DNA of 64,000 nt from assembly GCA_012934845.2 (NCBI GenBank), contig WNNJ02002245.1, positions 1-64,000 of the forward strand, read 5' to 3'. Positions 10,255-22,191 of the stretch are shown here, piece by piece. A program made the translations under genes and the position numbers. This DNA comes from Pomphorhynchus laevis. Lineage: Eukaryota > Acanthocephala > Palaeacanthocephala > Echinorhynchida > Pomphorhynchidae. Every line of letters starts with the position of its first letter. Within the stretch, counting starts at the first letter, position 1. The notes beneath the pieces are model-generated. The model had not been told where the DNA came from. It made no database searches and worked only from the letters and a program-made list of their open reading frames with translations.

Positions 10255-10975
10255 TTAGGAATATATGAAGTTTATGGTTAATGTATATTTTCTATTGTTA
10301 TTATTTACATTTATTGTACGATTATAGTATTTTGTATTACAATAACTGTCTATTATACAACTTAGCCTATCATAGTCGTTAATTAATTTTTGATTTATTG
10401 AACATATGATATCTTTAGAAAAACTTCTTATATTTACATAAAGATCTTTTAGCTTATTATCCCTTAAAAGTTGTTTTAATATTTCTAATTGTTCATTTAT
10501 ATACATATCTTTTTTAATATTTTTAACTCTATTTTTCCTATTCCTTTTATCACCATGACTTCTTGGCTTGCGTCTAACCGGATTATTATAATATAGTTGT
10601 TTATTATGTATTATACTACTTCTGCCAATTCCTTTTACCACGTCATTCAATCCTAATAAGTACATGGAATTAAGCGTTTTAATCCAAAAATCTTATTTTT
10701 CTAATAGTTTTTGATTCAATATTTATATGTTTTCTTTGAAAATATGTTCATAAATAAATAATTTACAGTTTTTAATATCATGTCCTATTAATCTCATATG
10801 TTTATGAAATATAGTTTAACTATTATGCTGTATATTATATATGTGTTGACTAAACCTAGTTTTTAACATTTGATATGTTTTTCCAATATATTGCAATACA
10901 CATGTACATTGTATTAGATACACTACACCTGTGATATTGCAGTTACAATTATTATTAATATTTAATGAAAATAAG
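10255..10975 (-). pseudogene. Naiad GIY-YIG endonuclease domain, broken
   Basis: From the 5' side the minus strand shows NCNCNITGVVYLIQC, then LQYIGKTYQMLKTRFSQHI (the GIY-YIG strands and the following Arg/His helix), an FHKHMRLIGHDI segment supplying the His residues of the CCHH pattern of Penelope endonucleases, and DFWIKTLNSMYLLGLND, the typical end of the Naiad endonuclease (compare xFWIxxLxTxxPxGLN). A basic linker rich in Asn, Lys and Arg follows toward the RT. The frame is interrupted a few times in the middle. Role: target cleavage for retrotransposition. Confidence 0.75.
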
Positions 10976-13900
10976 TTGAGAATAAGATTGGACGTAGATA
11001 ACTGGTCTTTTAATCTTGAAAAGAAACCGCTGATGTCCGAGGCTACATCTATGCATATGCGTTCAGAGAACATGGCTGTGGTATCATAAGCTTTAAGCAC
11101 TAGACGTTGATCACGTTTAAATGTCTTAAAGAGTATGATATAAGCAGCAAGATTCTAGGTCGATGCTCACCTGTAATAGAGTAGATCTGACGAGCATCAA
11201 GGTTATCTTCATAATAGAACCGCTTGGTGCACAGCAGTATATCCACACTGCTAACAATTCTCGCAGGCAACCCGAGGGACCTAAGAGAAGAAATAACTAA
11301 GGGACTCGAAATGCGGTCAAATACAGCGGAAAAATCAAGGAAAACAGCAACAACAAGCTAATGACTGTTATCCTGACAGAACCGGTGTACCTCACCAACT
11401 GCCGAATGGGCCGAACGATTTTTGACAAACCCATGGAAACTTGGTGGGATTAAGTTAGGCTACTTAGACAACCGCGGATAATGCGCGCAAGCACTTTTTC
11501 GTAGATGGAGATAATGAAGTTTTGTATCGAAATAGGGCCAAGATCTTTGGGACATGAGACCACTTTTTTTATTGTATAACAATACTCTCCGACTAATGTT
11601 GATGCCGGTAACATCAGATGGTGAGGCTATCAGGTGCGTAATGGGGACCTCCTTTCTTTGGAAGTCTGTCAAAAGCTGTCAGACCCGAGTAAAGAGTGGT
11701 GCATGCGATCTGGAGGTGATCAGAATTGGACCCCAGGAGTTAAGGATATCGGTAACGGATAAATCCCTGTTCCTAAAGTCTCGCCAAGGCGGGACTAGTT
11801 GGGGATATTGAGTAGCTGCAAAAGTGACTCCTCCAAAACTTTGTCAAGACCTATGCTGCCAGTCCAACCTGATGCCCTCATATTCCAGCAGGCAAACTTA
11901 TCCTTCGTAAGTATCTTTTAAAAGGAAGACTGAGATAGAATAAGACGAGCAATGCTCGTTCTATCTCTACTCAGCTTAAACCTATATCTAGTGATCCAGT
12001 ATTCTTTGGAGAGAGCATACTTAAGGGAAACAGAAACATTAGGAAGATTTAACATTTTAGCTAGGACCAAGTTTCGTTGTAGTTTTGAGTTCGATATAAT
12101 AAACGACCTTTATGAGTGATCGAAAGTATCGCGGTAGCTTAAGAAGAGAGATAGGAATTAAATCGGGTCAGACTCGCATTTCCTAAAATGAGAATAGTCA
12201 GATCGCTGCCTAGAAGATAGTTACTATGATTGAATTAAAGTGAAACCTCCTCCTCAGCAGCATGTGTTCTTCTAACCGCCAGCTTAGTAAATCATGCGAG
12301 GTGGACAGTTGTTGGCCCGACTGCTCAATGCAGGTAGGCTTTAGTAGCCACACTCGTGTAGCAGTAGTATGTGGATTATATATAAGATACACGTTCCTCG
12401 ACCTGCGAAGTGCTGCATTAATTTAACGACCAGTTTGGTCGTTGAAGTCATTAAGTACCATGTCAAAGCCGCTACTTAATATACAGTTCAGAAGGTCACG
12501 GTTCTTGTGGATCTCTCCTGGTCGAATATAGATATTGGCTATACTGATGCGTTTACCATTCTTTCAGAGTGTTATCGCTAAACAAGACATGCCTAGACAA
12601 GAGTAGTTTAATAGGAGGGATGATCTTGAGTGGCCTTTAACAAATATTAAAAGACCTTGAGAAAAATATGAGTGAGGTGGGGTTATGTACGGATTAAAGT
12701 GGGATGATATGTGATTTGGAGTAAACCCAGTAATACTCACGAAAGACCTAGTTTCCTGAAAGACTATAGCATCTGCATCTAGACCAGATTAAAAGCTAAG
12801 GTAGAAGCACCTCCCGAATTGCACTGAAAGACGTTCAGTGAAAGCGGCGTGGAATTACTTCCAATGCAAAGGTGGAACTAGTAATGATACCGAACCCACT
12901 AGTTAGGCCCAGAGAGGGAAGGTTGCCCATCCGGCCTCCGGCACTAACAGCGGAACCACTCACCGCTTTTTGGACGTAAGAAGAGTTATCATCATATCCT
13001 TGTTTAATACTCCAAGCCATCCCTTGCGTGTGGACATTCAGGGGGCTATTGCGCTCGTGGAGAAGCGTATTTTTTGGATTGCTTGTCTTGGGGGTGTTGA
13101 TGGAGATGTGACTGGCGTTAGAAACGCATTCATTAACTTTTTTCTATATGTCTCAATTGCCCCAATTTTCGTATCGATTTTAATTTCGAATACGCTGTAG
13201 ATTTTGTCTACGGTAGGAATCTGGGTTGCAGGAAGGCTGGTATTGGTTACCATTTTATTATCGGAAGGTATCTGGTGCCGCTTCTGGTAAGTTTTAAACC
13301 TTGTGCATTTTTTGACCATGCAGGATATTGTAGACCACAGTTAACACAACAGGCTACAGCACTGCATGGAAGAGAATATTCGTCATCCTTTGAGGTGCAG
13401 AGCCCGCAAACTTCTCAATGCCACATGAAGAGCTCCAGTTGCCCCATGCATAGCAATTGTCGCAATGGGGCAAGTTAAATTGTTGGATTCGATGCGCTGG
13501 ATCTTCAGGTTATACCCCAAGGAAGGGTTAAAAGTCGATTTCGAATGAATGCGGGCATTCTCCTTTTTGTGGAACCGAATGCAATGGGTAAGGGGGTATC
13601 CTCTTTACTCCTGATGAATATGAGGTTCAAGATATTGTACATTTTCTTCAGTGCCGTAATGTCATTAGCGTCTACCTCGGACGTGATATTCGTGATAGTA
13701 ATTGTTGCCAGGATCGGCATATAGGTAACTGTCGCTTTATGAGTCAGATTGTCCTTAGCGAACTTTATGTATTTATTGGCGAGGTCGGATGTCATGATGG
13801 AAATACGGTAGTTGATATCGGTTAGTCTTGTAGAGTTAAGTATAACTCTGTTTTTGTATCTGGTGACGAAGGTTCGCAAACGTTCGTCAAAATATTTGTT

Positions 13901-14095
13901 CCTTAAAATTGGAACAATAGGTGAAACGGAGGCGAGGTAGGCTATCTTCTTCACTGATGGAAGCTCGTCAGAAGCATCACCTTCTTTATTTTCTATAATT
14001 AAAACTTCACCAACCCGAATGAAGCTAATGCATCCTTGGAAGACTAATCGCGGCTTTCGCAGTTTAAACCATTTTTGAGACATAAATTGACTTTT
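10976..14095 (-). mobile_element. Family A LINE copy A3 (ORF1, EN, partial RT)
   Basis: The minus strand runs from ORF1 (14083) through zinc knuckles (about 13470-13320), the APE-type endonuclease (about 12830-12200) and the RT up to just past the YADD region (about 11050), where it meets the Naiad element. The block RC of GATGTCCGAGGCTACATC near 11040 is the RT segment CKDVASDIS of copies A5/A6. It lacks the RT 3' third and 3' UTR, unusual for a LINE and pointing to a rearrangement. It is heavily decayed. Its 5' end meets copy A4 head to head near 14095. Confidence 0.8.
13505..14083 (-). CDS. LINE A3 ORF1 N-terminal part
   Basis: 192 codons beginning MSQKWFKLRKPR. The segment ASDELPSVKKIAYLASV to YKNRVILN to TITNITSEVDANDITALKKMYNI and LPIAFGSTKRR lines up with ORF1 of copy A6 (DGELPPVPKVVNLVI, YKKRILFN, LKINNFPPFATEDDIIAL, IPIAFCSTAV), but at low identity. 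ORF1 of Jockey-type LINEs is an RNA-binding gag-like protein; the zinc knuckles of this copy follow beyond the stop, in another frame near 13470. Confidence 0.6.
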   Translation of the reverse strand: MSQKWFKLRKPRLVFQGCISFIRVGEVLIIENKEGDASDELPSVKKIAYLASVSPIVPILRNKYFDERLRTFVTRYKNRVILNSTRLTDINYRISIMTSDLANKYIKFAKDNLTHKATVTYMPILATITITNITSEVDANDITALKKMYNILNLIFIRSKEDTPLPIAFGSTKRRMPAFIRNRLLTLPWGIT

Positions 14096-14099
14096 ACAT

Positions 14100-17000
14100 T
14101 ACTGGAGACCGAGTCATTGACTTACTCCCACTGCAGCACCCGCCATCAATGGAGGCACTGGGCCAGCAAATGTATGAGCCCACAAACTTGTGGAATATGC
14201 GGTTCAACCGACATTCACGAAAAATGTCTGCTCAAAGCAAAGTGATCCAACTGTAGTGGAGATCACCCGGCGTGATCCTGCAAATGAGGGCATTCAAAGA
14301 ATACCAATCGAGGCACAAGGTAAATACCAGCAACGACTTAACTTTTGCTCAAGCTACCAAACAGGCGATAATTGAAACTAATTCTGACAGCTAGTCCAAC
14401 GACAAAATACGACATACTACATTGACTACAGAATCAAAGCAGCAATGCCTAAAGTTGAAGGTGTGATTAGTGTTACAATGAGCAATCTCTTACAAAATTT
14501 AAAACTACCTACTGCAACAAAGACTAATAATAAGAAGAAACTCTCAAAAAAGAGGATTCGTACATTTCAAACAGTCGCAGCTTTAAAACTAGCTAAGAGA
14601 GACCGAAACAAATGGACTGTGGTCAATCCCGGATCTACTATGGGACATGATGATATGCCCGGTGAGCAAGTGTCTCACATGAGTCAGGCTATGGGTGTGA
14701 AGGGAACCCTTCTCACTCCTGGTTCGGACTATGAGGAGGCATCTCACTCCGGGTAAATCAATACAATGCAAAGTAATCAAGAGCCATTTTCACTGAATAT
14801 CCTTCAGTAGAATTCGGAAGGTGCTTCTGCCGTTAGCCTTTTATCTTATAGAGATGCAGATATTAAATTCCTTCAGGAGACGGGTATATCAGGTTCCCTA
14901 GGGACATTACTCGATTTATCCCTAAGCACATATACACCTACTATACTCCATACACAACCGCATCTCACTCCTCTTCTGCTAAGGTCTTTTAACCCTAGTT
15001 AAATGCTCCTTAAGATCTTCCCTCCTGTTAAACTACCCTTGTTCAGCCCTGTCTTGTTAAGCTATATCAATTTGTAAAACCGGTAAACGCATCAGTCTAG
15101 CCAATATCTACATCCGTGCAGGGAAGATTCACAAGAACCGTGACCTCCTGGATCGAATTTTGGGTAGTGGCTATGACATGTTACTTGGTGACTTCAACGA
15201 CAGAACTGGTCGTTGGATTAATGCAGCACTCATTAGAGCCAGAAACAACTATCTTATTAACAAACCACCGTCCCAACCTTTCAGTTCTCCACAACTAATT
15301 CTCTCCGCGACTTATTACTGCTTCATAAGATGTGGTTGTTAAAAGACCATCTATACTGTGCAGTCGCGACAATCACATACAACATCTCATGACATTATTC
15401 ATTGGCGGATAGAGGACGAAATGTTGAATAGGAGGTTTCACTTTGATCTCATCAGAGTGGCTTTCTTTCAGGCAGCTATCTAACTCTTCCCCAGAATTTG
15501 TAATGAAAGTTTTACCGAATTAAATTCCTACCTCTCAACGCAAGCTACCGCGTTGCTTTCGACTACCTACAAAGGTCGTATTTGCAATCCCACTCCAACA
15601 AAATTCAAGGTTATGGCTAAAATGATTCACCTTCCCAATCTCTCTGTTTCCGCCAGACAGGACCTCTCGAATGAATAAGGGAGCTCTGGATATAGGTTCT
15701 AGCTGAGCAGGGATAGGGCGAGCCTTCTCACCTAAATCCTTCTCAGCCGTCCTTTTGAAAGATACTCAAGAAAGAGAAGTTTGTCTGCTGAAGGATAGGG
15801 ATGTGAGTTGGATTGGGAGCATTGGTCTTGACAAAGTATTGGAAGAGTCACTATTTTTACACAACTATGGAGTCACTCAATATCCCTAACCAATCCCGTC
15901 TTGGGGTGACTTTAGGAGCAGGGACTTATCTGTTATAGATATCCTTAACTCCTAGGGTCCACTTCCGTCATCTTCAAATCCGTTGCTCCACTTTTTTCTC
16001 GGGTCTGTCAGCTTCTGACATCCGATCAAAGAGGAGAAGTGGCCGTCACAATGCTTTTAGCCTCACCATCCGATGTAGCAGGCATCAATATTAGTCGCAG
16101 AATTTTTTTACCTAAACGTAATCCGGTCTCATGTCCTAAAGACCTGCGGCCCATTTCGATTAAGAACTCCCTCATCTCCATTTACGAAAAAGCGCTTGCG
16201 CGTAAAATCCGCGATCATTTAATAAGGCGTAATCTAATCCCACCAAGTTTTAATGGGTTTCTCAAAAGGCACTCGGTCCATTCAGCAATTGGTAAAGTAC
16301 ATATGTTTTGTCAGGATAACAGTAATCAACTTGTGTGGCTGTTTTCCTCGATTTTTCTACTGCATTTGACCGCATCTCCATTCCCTTCGTTATCTCTTCT
16401 CTCACGTCCCTTATGTTACATGCGCGAATTGTTAACAGGGTAAAGATATTGCTATACACCATGCGGTTCTATTATTAAGACGACCCTGATGCACCTTAGT
16501 TCTACCCTAGTACGTGTGTGTTCCAAGGCTTATTACTTTCTCCAATCTTATATCTTGATGCCTCCATCGAACTATATAAGATATTACAACGTGATCAACA
16601 TCTAGTGGTATACGCTGATGATACCACATCACTGTTCTCTGAACGCAAATACAAAGATGTAGTCTCGGACATCAGCCGTTTCTTTTAAAGATTAAAAGAC
16701 CACTTAACCATGTTCAATCTTATTTTGAACTCCTCGAAATCACAGGTGGTAAACCTTCATTGCGCCCCTGCTATCAAGAAAAAATTGAAGAGATTAGCAC
16801 TCTCAGCTCTATCCTTTATATTTGCAAATCAACCACTCTCTACCTTCACAAGTCGAGTAAAATACCTGGGGTTCGCCATTACGGTGAACTGGTCAGTGAA
16901 AGCTGACCTGGATAGACTTAAACGTATCCTAAAGAAAGCCAGGTGGACTCCAAAACGGGCTCAGCATCTGTCATTGAATGGGAAAACCCGAGTGCACCTA

Positions 17001-17320
17001 TGGGGTACTTGGACTATCTCGGGATTAGTCTTCTGGAGCAAAGACTAAGGTTTCTGAAGCTCCACATCTCGCGATTACCGAGCATAGTCCGCAACGAATG
17101 AATTCTTCGTGGAGTTAAAGACACCGGGAGGTTCAGTCGGAGAGCGGCGTGTTTGATTGACTGGAGGAATCAGATAGCACTGGACCAGAGGCCGTAAAGA
17201 CATAAGAAGATTGAAATAACATCGTGTCTGACCTTGTTATCTTTTCTTTCCTTTTTCTGCTGTTTTTATATTTTAAACTTTTTAGTTGTTGTATTTTTAT
17301 TTAACAATATCTTTATTATT
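14100..17320 (+). mobile_element. Family A LINE copy A4 (plus strand, decayed)
   Basis: Starts inside ORF1 at the zinc knuckles (YSHCSTRHQWRHWASKC near 14130, CGICGSTDIHEKC near 14200), continues through the endonuclease start NQEPFSLNIL (about 14770), the GDFNDRTGRW box (about 15190), the RT (16039-17045: LASPSDVAGINISRR, the AF of the palm block, YADDT near 16615, KYLGFAITVNWS near 16865) and the conserved 3' block ending in a T-rich tail near 17320. Numerous stops and frame changes. It lies back to back with A3, both 5' ends meeting at about 14095. Confidence 0.85.
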
Positions 17321-17859
17321 TATCCGCGTAACCTTTCGGTTGGGATTGAAAACACACACATATATATATTGTAGTCAGTAAACAGACAGTAAAAATATTT
17401 AACATCAGTTATATACATGTTAATACTTAATAGGAATTTAGGCAGGTGTGCGGATTATCAGAATCTGCGTAGTTTGTCAATTTCAGCTCATGCTAATTTA
17501 AACAAATGTAAGCTAGAAAAACATGCAGTAAAGATGCACAACGAAAGCCACAGTATATACAATTACATTGATGGGATCTTGATGAATTGCAATATTAATA
17601 ATGCAAAATGTATCATGATAACCGTGAATGGAAAACCTCGATAGCAATGGTCTCTTAACATAACAAGCCTGCTGCCACCGAGTCTGTAAAAATATAGGTG
17701 TTAAATAAAAATCAGGGTTAAGTTTGGAGCTTTTCAAAATAAATTCAGATTTATTAATTGAAAACGCTCGAGATTTCGGTAAAATGAAGATCGCGTGAAC
17801 ATAATTAGAGTACGTATGAATACGAGATAATATGGCGAATGATGTAGAAGATTATTTCA
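17321..17859. other. Short interval between LINEs, nothing recognised
   Basis: AT-rich, with a small ACACACATATATATA run near 17355. An open frame at 17417-17644 has no recognisable motif. Confidence 0.4.
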
Positions 17860-20720
17860 CAGAAATAATCACAATGTGCTAATAAATATGTTCTGACAGT
17901 TATCTATTTGAGCAAAGTTCGAAGAGGATAAGTCCGACCATATTACCGGTAAACCGTATGTCAAAATTGGTAATAACATTACACAAAAGTATTTAATAGC
18001 ACCTTCGTAAGATATAACAAACAAATTACGTACACTGCAGGTAGCCATAGATATCTTCGAAGCCTTTTCATCGACATGGGAGTGAAATACCATATATAAT
18101 TCAATTGCAACCCAAGATATGTAATATCCCTTACAAATTCAAGAGGCTAAGAGTCTAAAATAAGTTTATCCTTTTTCCTTATTGGACCTACACGCCTAAA
18201 TTTTACAACCTTGGATTTGCACACATTTATTTTCAAAACATTGTCTATACAGTATTTAGATAATTTATCAAAAGCTAGTTGTAATTCGAACAGACTTGTA
18301 GACATCAAAGCTAGGTAGTCAGCTAGGTCGTTACGTACACTACAGGTAATCATAATAATCTTCGAAGCGTTTTCCTGGGCATGGGAGGTGAAAGACCATC
18401 TAGAATTCTACTGCAACCCAAGATATGTAACATTCCAACAGAATTCAAGAGGCTGAGAGTCTAAAAAGATCGTATCCTTTTTCCTTAATGGACATCTACG
18501 CCTAAATTTTATAACCTTTGATTTGTGCACATTTATTTTTAAATAATTGTCCACACAATATTTAGATAAGTCGTCCAAACAATTAAATTGTCCACACAAT
18601 ATTTTCGTTTAAAGCTAGTTGCTATTCGTACAGACTTGTAGACATACTAGCTAGGCCGTCTACATACATTGCCGTCGTTATCGAGCTTCAACCACTACAA
18701 ATTTTAAGAGGTTAATCCGCTACAAAAAACGCGAATAAAGTGGGATTCAAAGGGTCGCCCTGCATGACACCCTGTGTAGATAATAAATATTCAGAGTAAT
18801 TAAGGCCGTCAAAATCTTAATGGTAGTTTGGTTCTAAGATGTTCTTTATTAAATGTAGTAATCCACCATTTATGTGAAAATAATGAGGTAATTTGAAATA
18901 CAACAATGGGCGATTAACAGGGTCAAAAGCCTTAGCAAAATCAATAAATATGGTATATAAAGACTTTATAACAGAAAAATGATTTATGTACTTTATTCCT
19001 GACAATATTTAATGCATTTAAAGTTGAGCGGTAAGCCCGAAACCGAATTGTTCATGTGGAAGCACATATTCGCGAAATTTAATGATGCGACGAGTCACGG
19101 CGAAGGATAAAAGCTTATAGGCATGATTAAGAAGGGCAATACAACGATAAGAATAAACATTATTAGCATCATCCTTTCATTTATACAATATCTTCTTTCC
19201 AAGATTCAGAAACAGAGCAGCCACTATGAAAACCGTTGAAAAAAAAATTCAATAATCTGCAGCGATATCAAAAGATGCTCTAATAGTTTCTATGCATGAT
19301 TTATCAAGACCAGCGGCTTTCTTATTCTTAATTGAAGAGCTTTCTTATTCTTCATATGTGGTTATTCTTTGGTAAATAGAGCATTTAACGGGTCACAAAG
19401 TGACGGCGAACTATGATAGATTATGTTATTTAATTCCTGTCTGAAATCAACAAAATTTTGTCCACCTAAAATTCCCAAAAAGTATGAACTCCATTCCTCA
19501 GGAGGAATTAAATAAGACCTTTGAGTACGTTTAGTTGTAAGTTTCCAAAGAAACTTTTTAGCATACCTTATCTTTTGAGATTCTAACATGGTTAAGCGAA
19601 ATTGATTAAATTCATTCAACAGAACCCTATACTGCCTTTTACACAAAGTATTCATTCTTAAAATTATCACTATCATTATATCGACGAATTTTACTGATCA
19701 AAATTAGGTATCGCGAAAGCTTGCTCAGATAGAACGGCTTTCAAGTGTCTATAACCTTAAAACTCGAATTTTTGATTTTAAACAAGATTTTAAGAGAGTT
19801 TCATTAATTAGTTCGTAGCTTTTATTAAAATTTCCTTTCATCAAGAGTTACATAGCCACCTAGATATCATCTACCGCATCAGCTCCAATGTATGGTATTC
19901 TACTAAGATTAAAGCTTAAAGCTATGTCCTGTTTTCTGAATGTATTTACGTCTAAATTACATGATAACGGCTTGTGTTTTCTTATAATCGCCCACTCATT
20001 TGCTAGATCGAGATGTAGTACCTTTTTGATTTGGAAATTTGCAAATATTAAATCAATACAACTAAGAAAATTAAAGGATTCGTATGTTCATTACTCTATA
20101 TGAAAATTGTAAGTTAAGTTAAGCATTGCAAAATAGTCTATTAGTAATTAAAGTTTTAAAGATATAGATTATAGTAGTTTTGATTAAAATCACCTTATTT
20201 TAATAAAGGTACATCAACCGAAGAATGACTCAAGAAGGTAGACATCTCACTTATAATATCTGCCGCGGAAAACTTAGGATTAAAATAACAACCAATTATG
20301 GACAATGTTGCTAAACGAAGATAAAATACATTGTTAGATGATCTAAAGTTCAATTATCGGAAAAAGGCTTTATTGCTACAAGTACTCCACCTACAGGACG
20401 ACCACGCATAGTCGATATCGCCCTGCTATTAAATACATAAAGTTTTTCAAATATACACCGCAAAATGTTTCACACAAGCCATTAATAAAGTCAGTGTCAC
20501 AATTAACAAATTTGCAAATAGCGTTGTTTTTATAGTAAAATTGAAGTTTTTTAATCAACAATAGCATCGTTGTCGAAATCGATAACGACAATGATGTTAC
20601 TGCCATGATAATAATGCTACGATCAAGCTCGTCACATGAATATTTAAAAAACAATATTTATCAAGGATATCATTTCACTTAATGATATTCACGTTTTGAT
20701 TAATAACATCGGTTTTGTGT
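17860..20720 (-). mobile_element. Old LINE B (EN and RT), decayed
   Basis: From the 5' side the minus strand shows endonuclease pieces (GRPVGGVLVAIK near 20400, IIGCYFN near 20300), a pre-RT region (KRTQRSYLIPPEEWSSYF, 19362-19676), the RT palm block YTIFIDFAKAFDPVNRPLLY (about 18950), and post-active-site blocks KLSKYCIDNVLKINVCKSK and WNVTYLGLQ (18150-18600). The motifs are those of an APE-type LINE; I do not assign a clade. The frame is broken in many places. Part of the RT is present twice because of a 305-bp tandem duplication. Confidence 0.75.
18026..18655 (-). repeat. 305-bp tandem duplication inside LINE B
   Basis: The interval starting TTACGTACACTGCAGG at 18026 is repeated from 18331 (TTACGTACACTACAGG). 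Both carry the block GCAACCCAAGATATGTAA and the KLSKYC(I/V)DN coding segment. The second unit also holds a short internal repeat of AATTGTCCACACAATATTT. Confidence 0.8.
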
Positions 20721-22191
20721 TAAATCTGTTTTAAGTGTCAACAATTTATCCATTAAGATAAACTAATTTCTAAAAATTAAGATAAATTATCGACTACTGA
20801 TAATGCGATTAATAGGAGATCAAAGTTCTTCTGATACCAAGTTGTTTTTCATATTCATAATTATTCTTAATTTTAGAATAAAGCACATAAACATACTTAC
20901 GTTATATATGATCCCGGGGCAAATATAGTCTGTTTGTATGTACGTGTAAGAAACCGTCGAAATTGAAGCGGCGGGTTCCTAAATACCGTGTATTGCTGTA
21001 TAACTTTAAACAAGTTATTACTCAGTTGTGAAAGCATATACAATTATTGCTTGAACAATCTATGTTTAAATATAATATTGTGAATGCATTTTGATGAAAA
21101 AAAATTAAATAATTAAATTTTTGTAATTATTATAAACGTAAATGATAAATGTTGATATTGTTCTAATAATATCATCTTTATTTACTAATTAAATAATTGG
21201 TCAAAAAGAATTTTCTTTACTCTCGTCGCATCGTTAGTACATAAATGTTATTTTCACAATTTATCTCTTCTTATCTAGCAGTGAAGCTAGATATCCAACA
21301 AACGAGAGGACAAAATAATTGCAAAACTGTTTCTGTTAAAAATTCGATTATTCTATTAGCAGCCGATTCAAAATAATAAAATTATAGACTCAGCAGTACA
21401 GTGCATTTTATTTGACCATTATACACCATTACACAAGATTCTCTAGCACATAATTCAAAGCCGCATATATGTCATCCGCGGAATACAAGCTGTATCATCT
21501 ATTAGTTATCTATTAGTTATCATCGATTAGTTATTACCTAAGCGAATTAACTATTGGTGGGTTTAAAACAGTACTAGGTTATAAAAATTCTTTTTGAGAT
21601 TAAGATAATTTAATTTTTGAATTTATGTATAGTCCAAAGCATATAACTTCGGTTTACTTATCTGATTTCCTAACAGTCAACATTATTTTATAGTTACTCT
21701 TTATAGTTTTAAAAACATTATGTTTTCTGATATAAAGTTGATAACAAATTAAATGCACAAGCAAAACTGATTACTTATATCTCAAATCTAGAACGCACTA
21801 TAAGAGGTACGCAAAATGCATACCTCTTTAATATACGTATTGTCAAAGTTTAGGTGTTTTAAAAATAACTAAATTACTATCACCTCTTATAAAATATATT
21901 TATTTGCATATCATCAGCGTTTTCAAAATCTAAAGTTTTGCTAATTTTATAATTTCCTTTATTTTAACCTAAATAACGTCATTCGGTAATCCGAGTATTT
22001 AACTACTTAAACGTTTAATCAAGACATTGTGCCAGATCAAGAGCTTCTTTCAAAGTTTGCAGTCATACTATATTAATAAAGCTAATGTCCTTCTCAACTT
22101 TACTAGCTTTCAGTATGATTTTGCTTGTGTGGGAAAAATAAGCTAATTTAAAAACATTAACACACATCACCGCGTACGAAATGATGTTTGA
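20721..22191. other. AT-rich DNA, no gene seen
   Basis: No coding or structured feature could be supported in this ~1.5 kb. Confidence 0.5.

Larger units (their letters stand above)
8075..11000 (-). mobile_element. Naiad-like Penelope element (N-terminal GIY-YIG, C-terminal RT)
   Basis: Read on the minus strand the order is: a GIY-YIG endonuclease (about 10975-10640), a basic linker, a CxC motif (ECNCKS near 10145), a reverse transcriptase ending at 8434, and a 360-bp AT-rich tail with a structured block (8281-8400). Endonuclease before RT with a CxC linker is the defining permuted layout of the Naiad/Chlamys clade of Penelope-like elements; canonical Penelopes have the endonuclease last. 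The RT frame is open throughout, while the endonuclease half is broken. Three further copies of its tail occur at 41104, 61760 and 62046. The upstream edge abuts LINE copy A3. Confidence 0.85.

Noticed and set aside
17417-17644. Plus-strand 75-codon ORF
   Set aside because: No motif and no splice or promoter context; chance frame.
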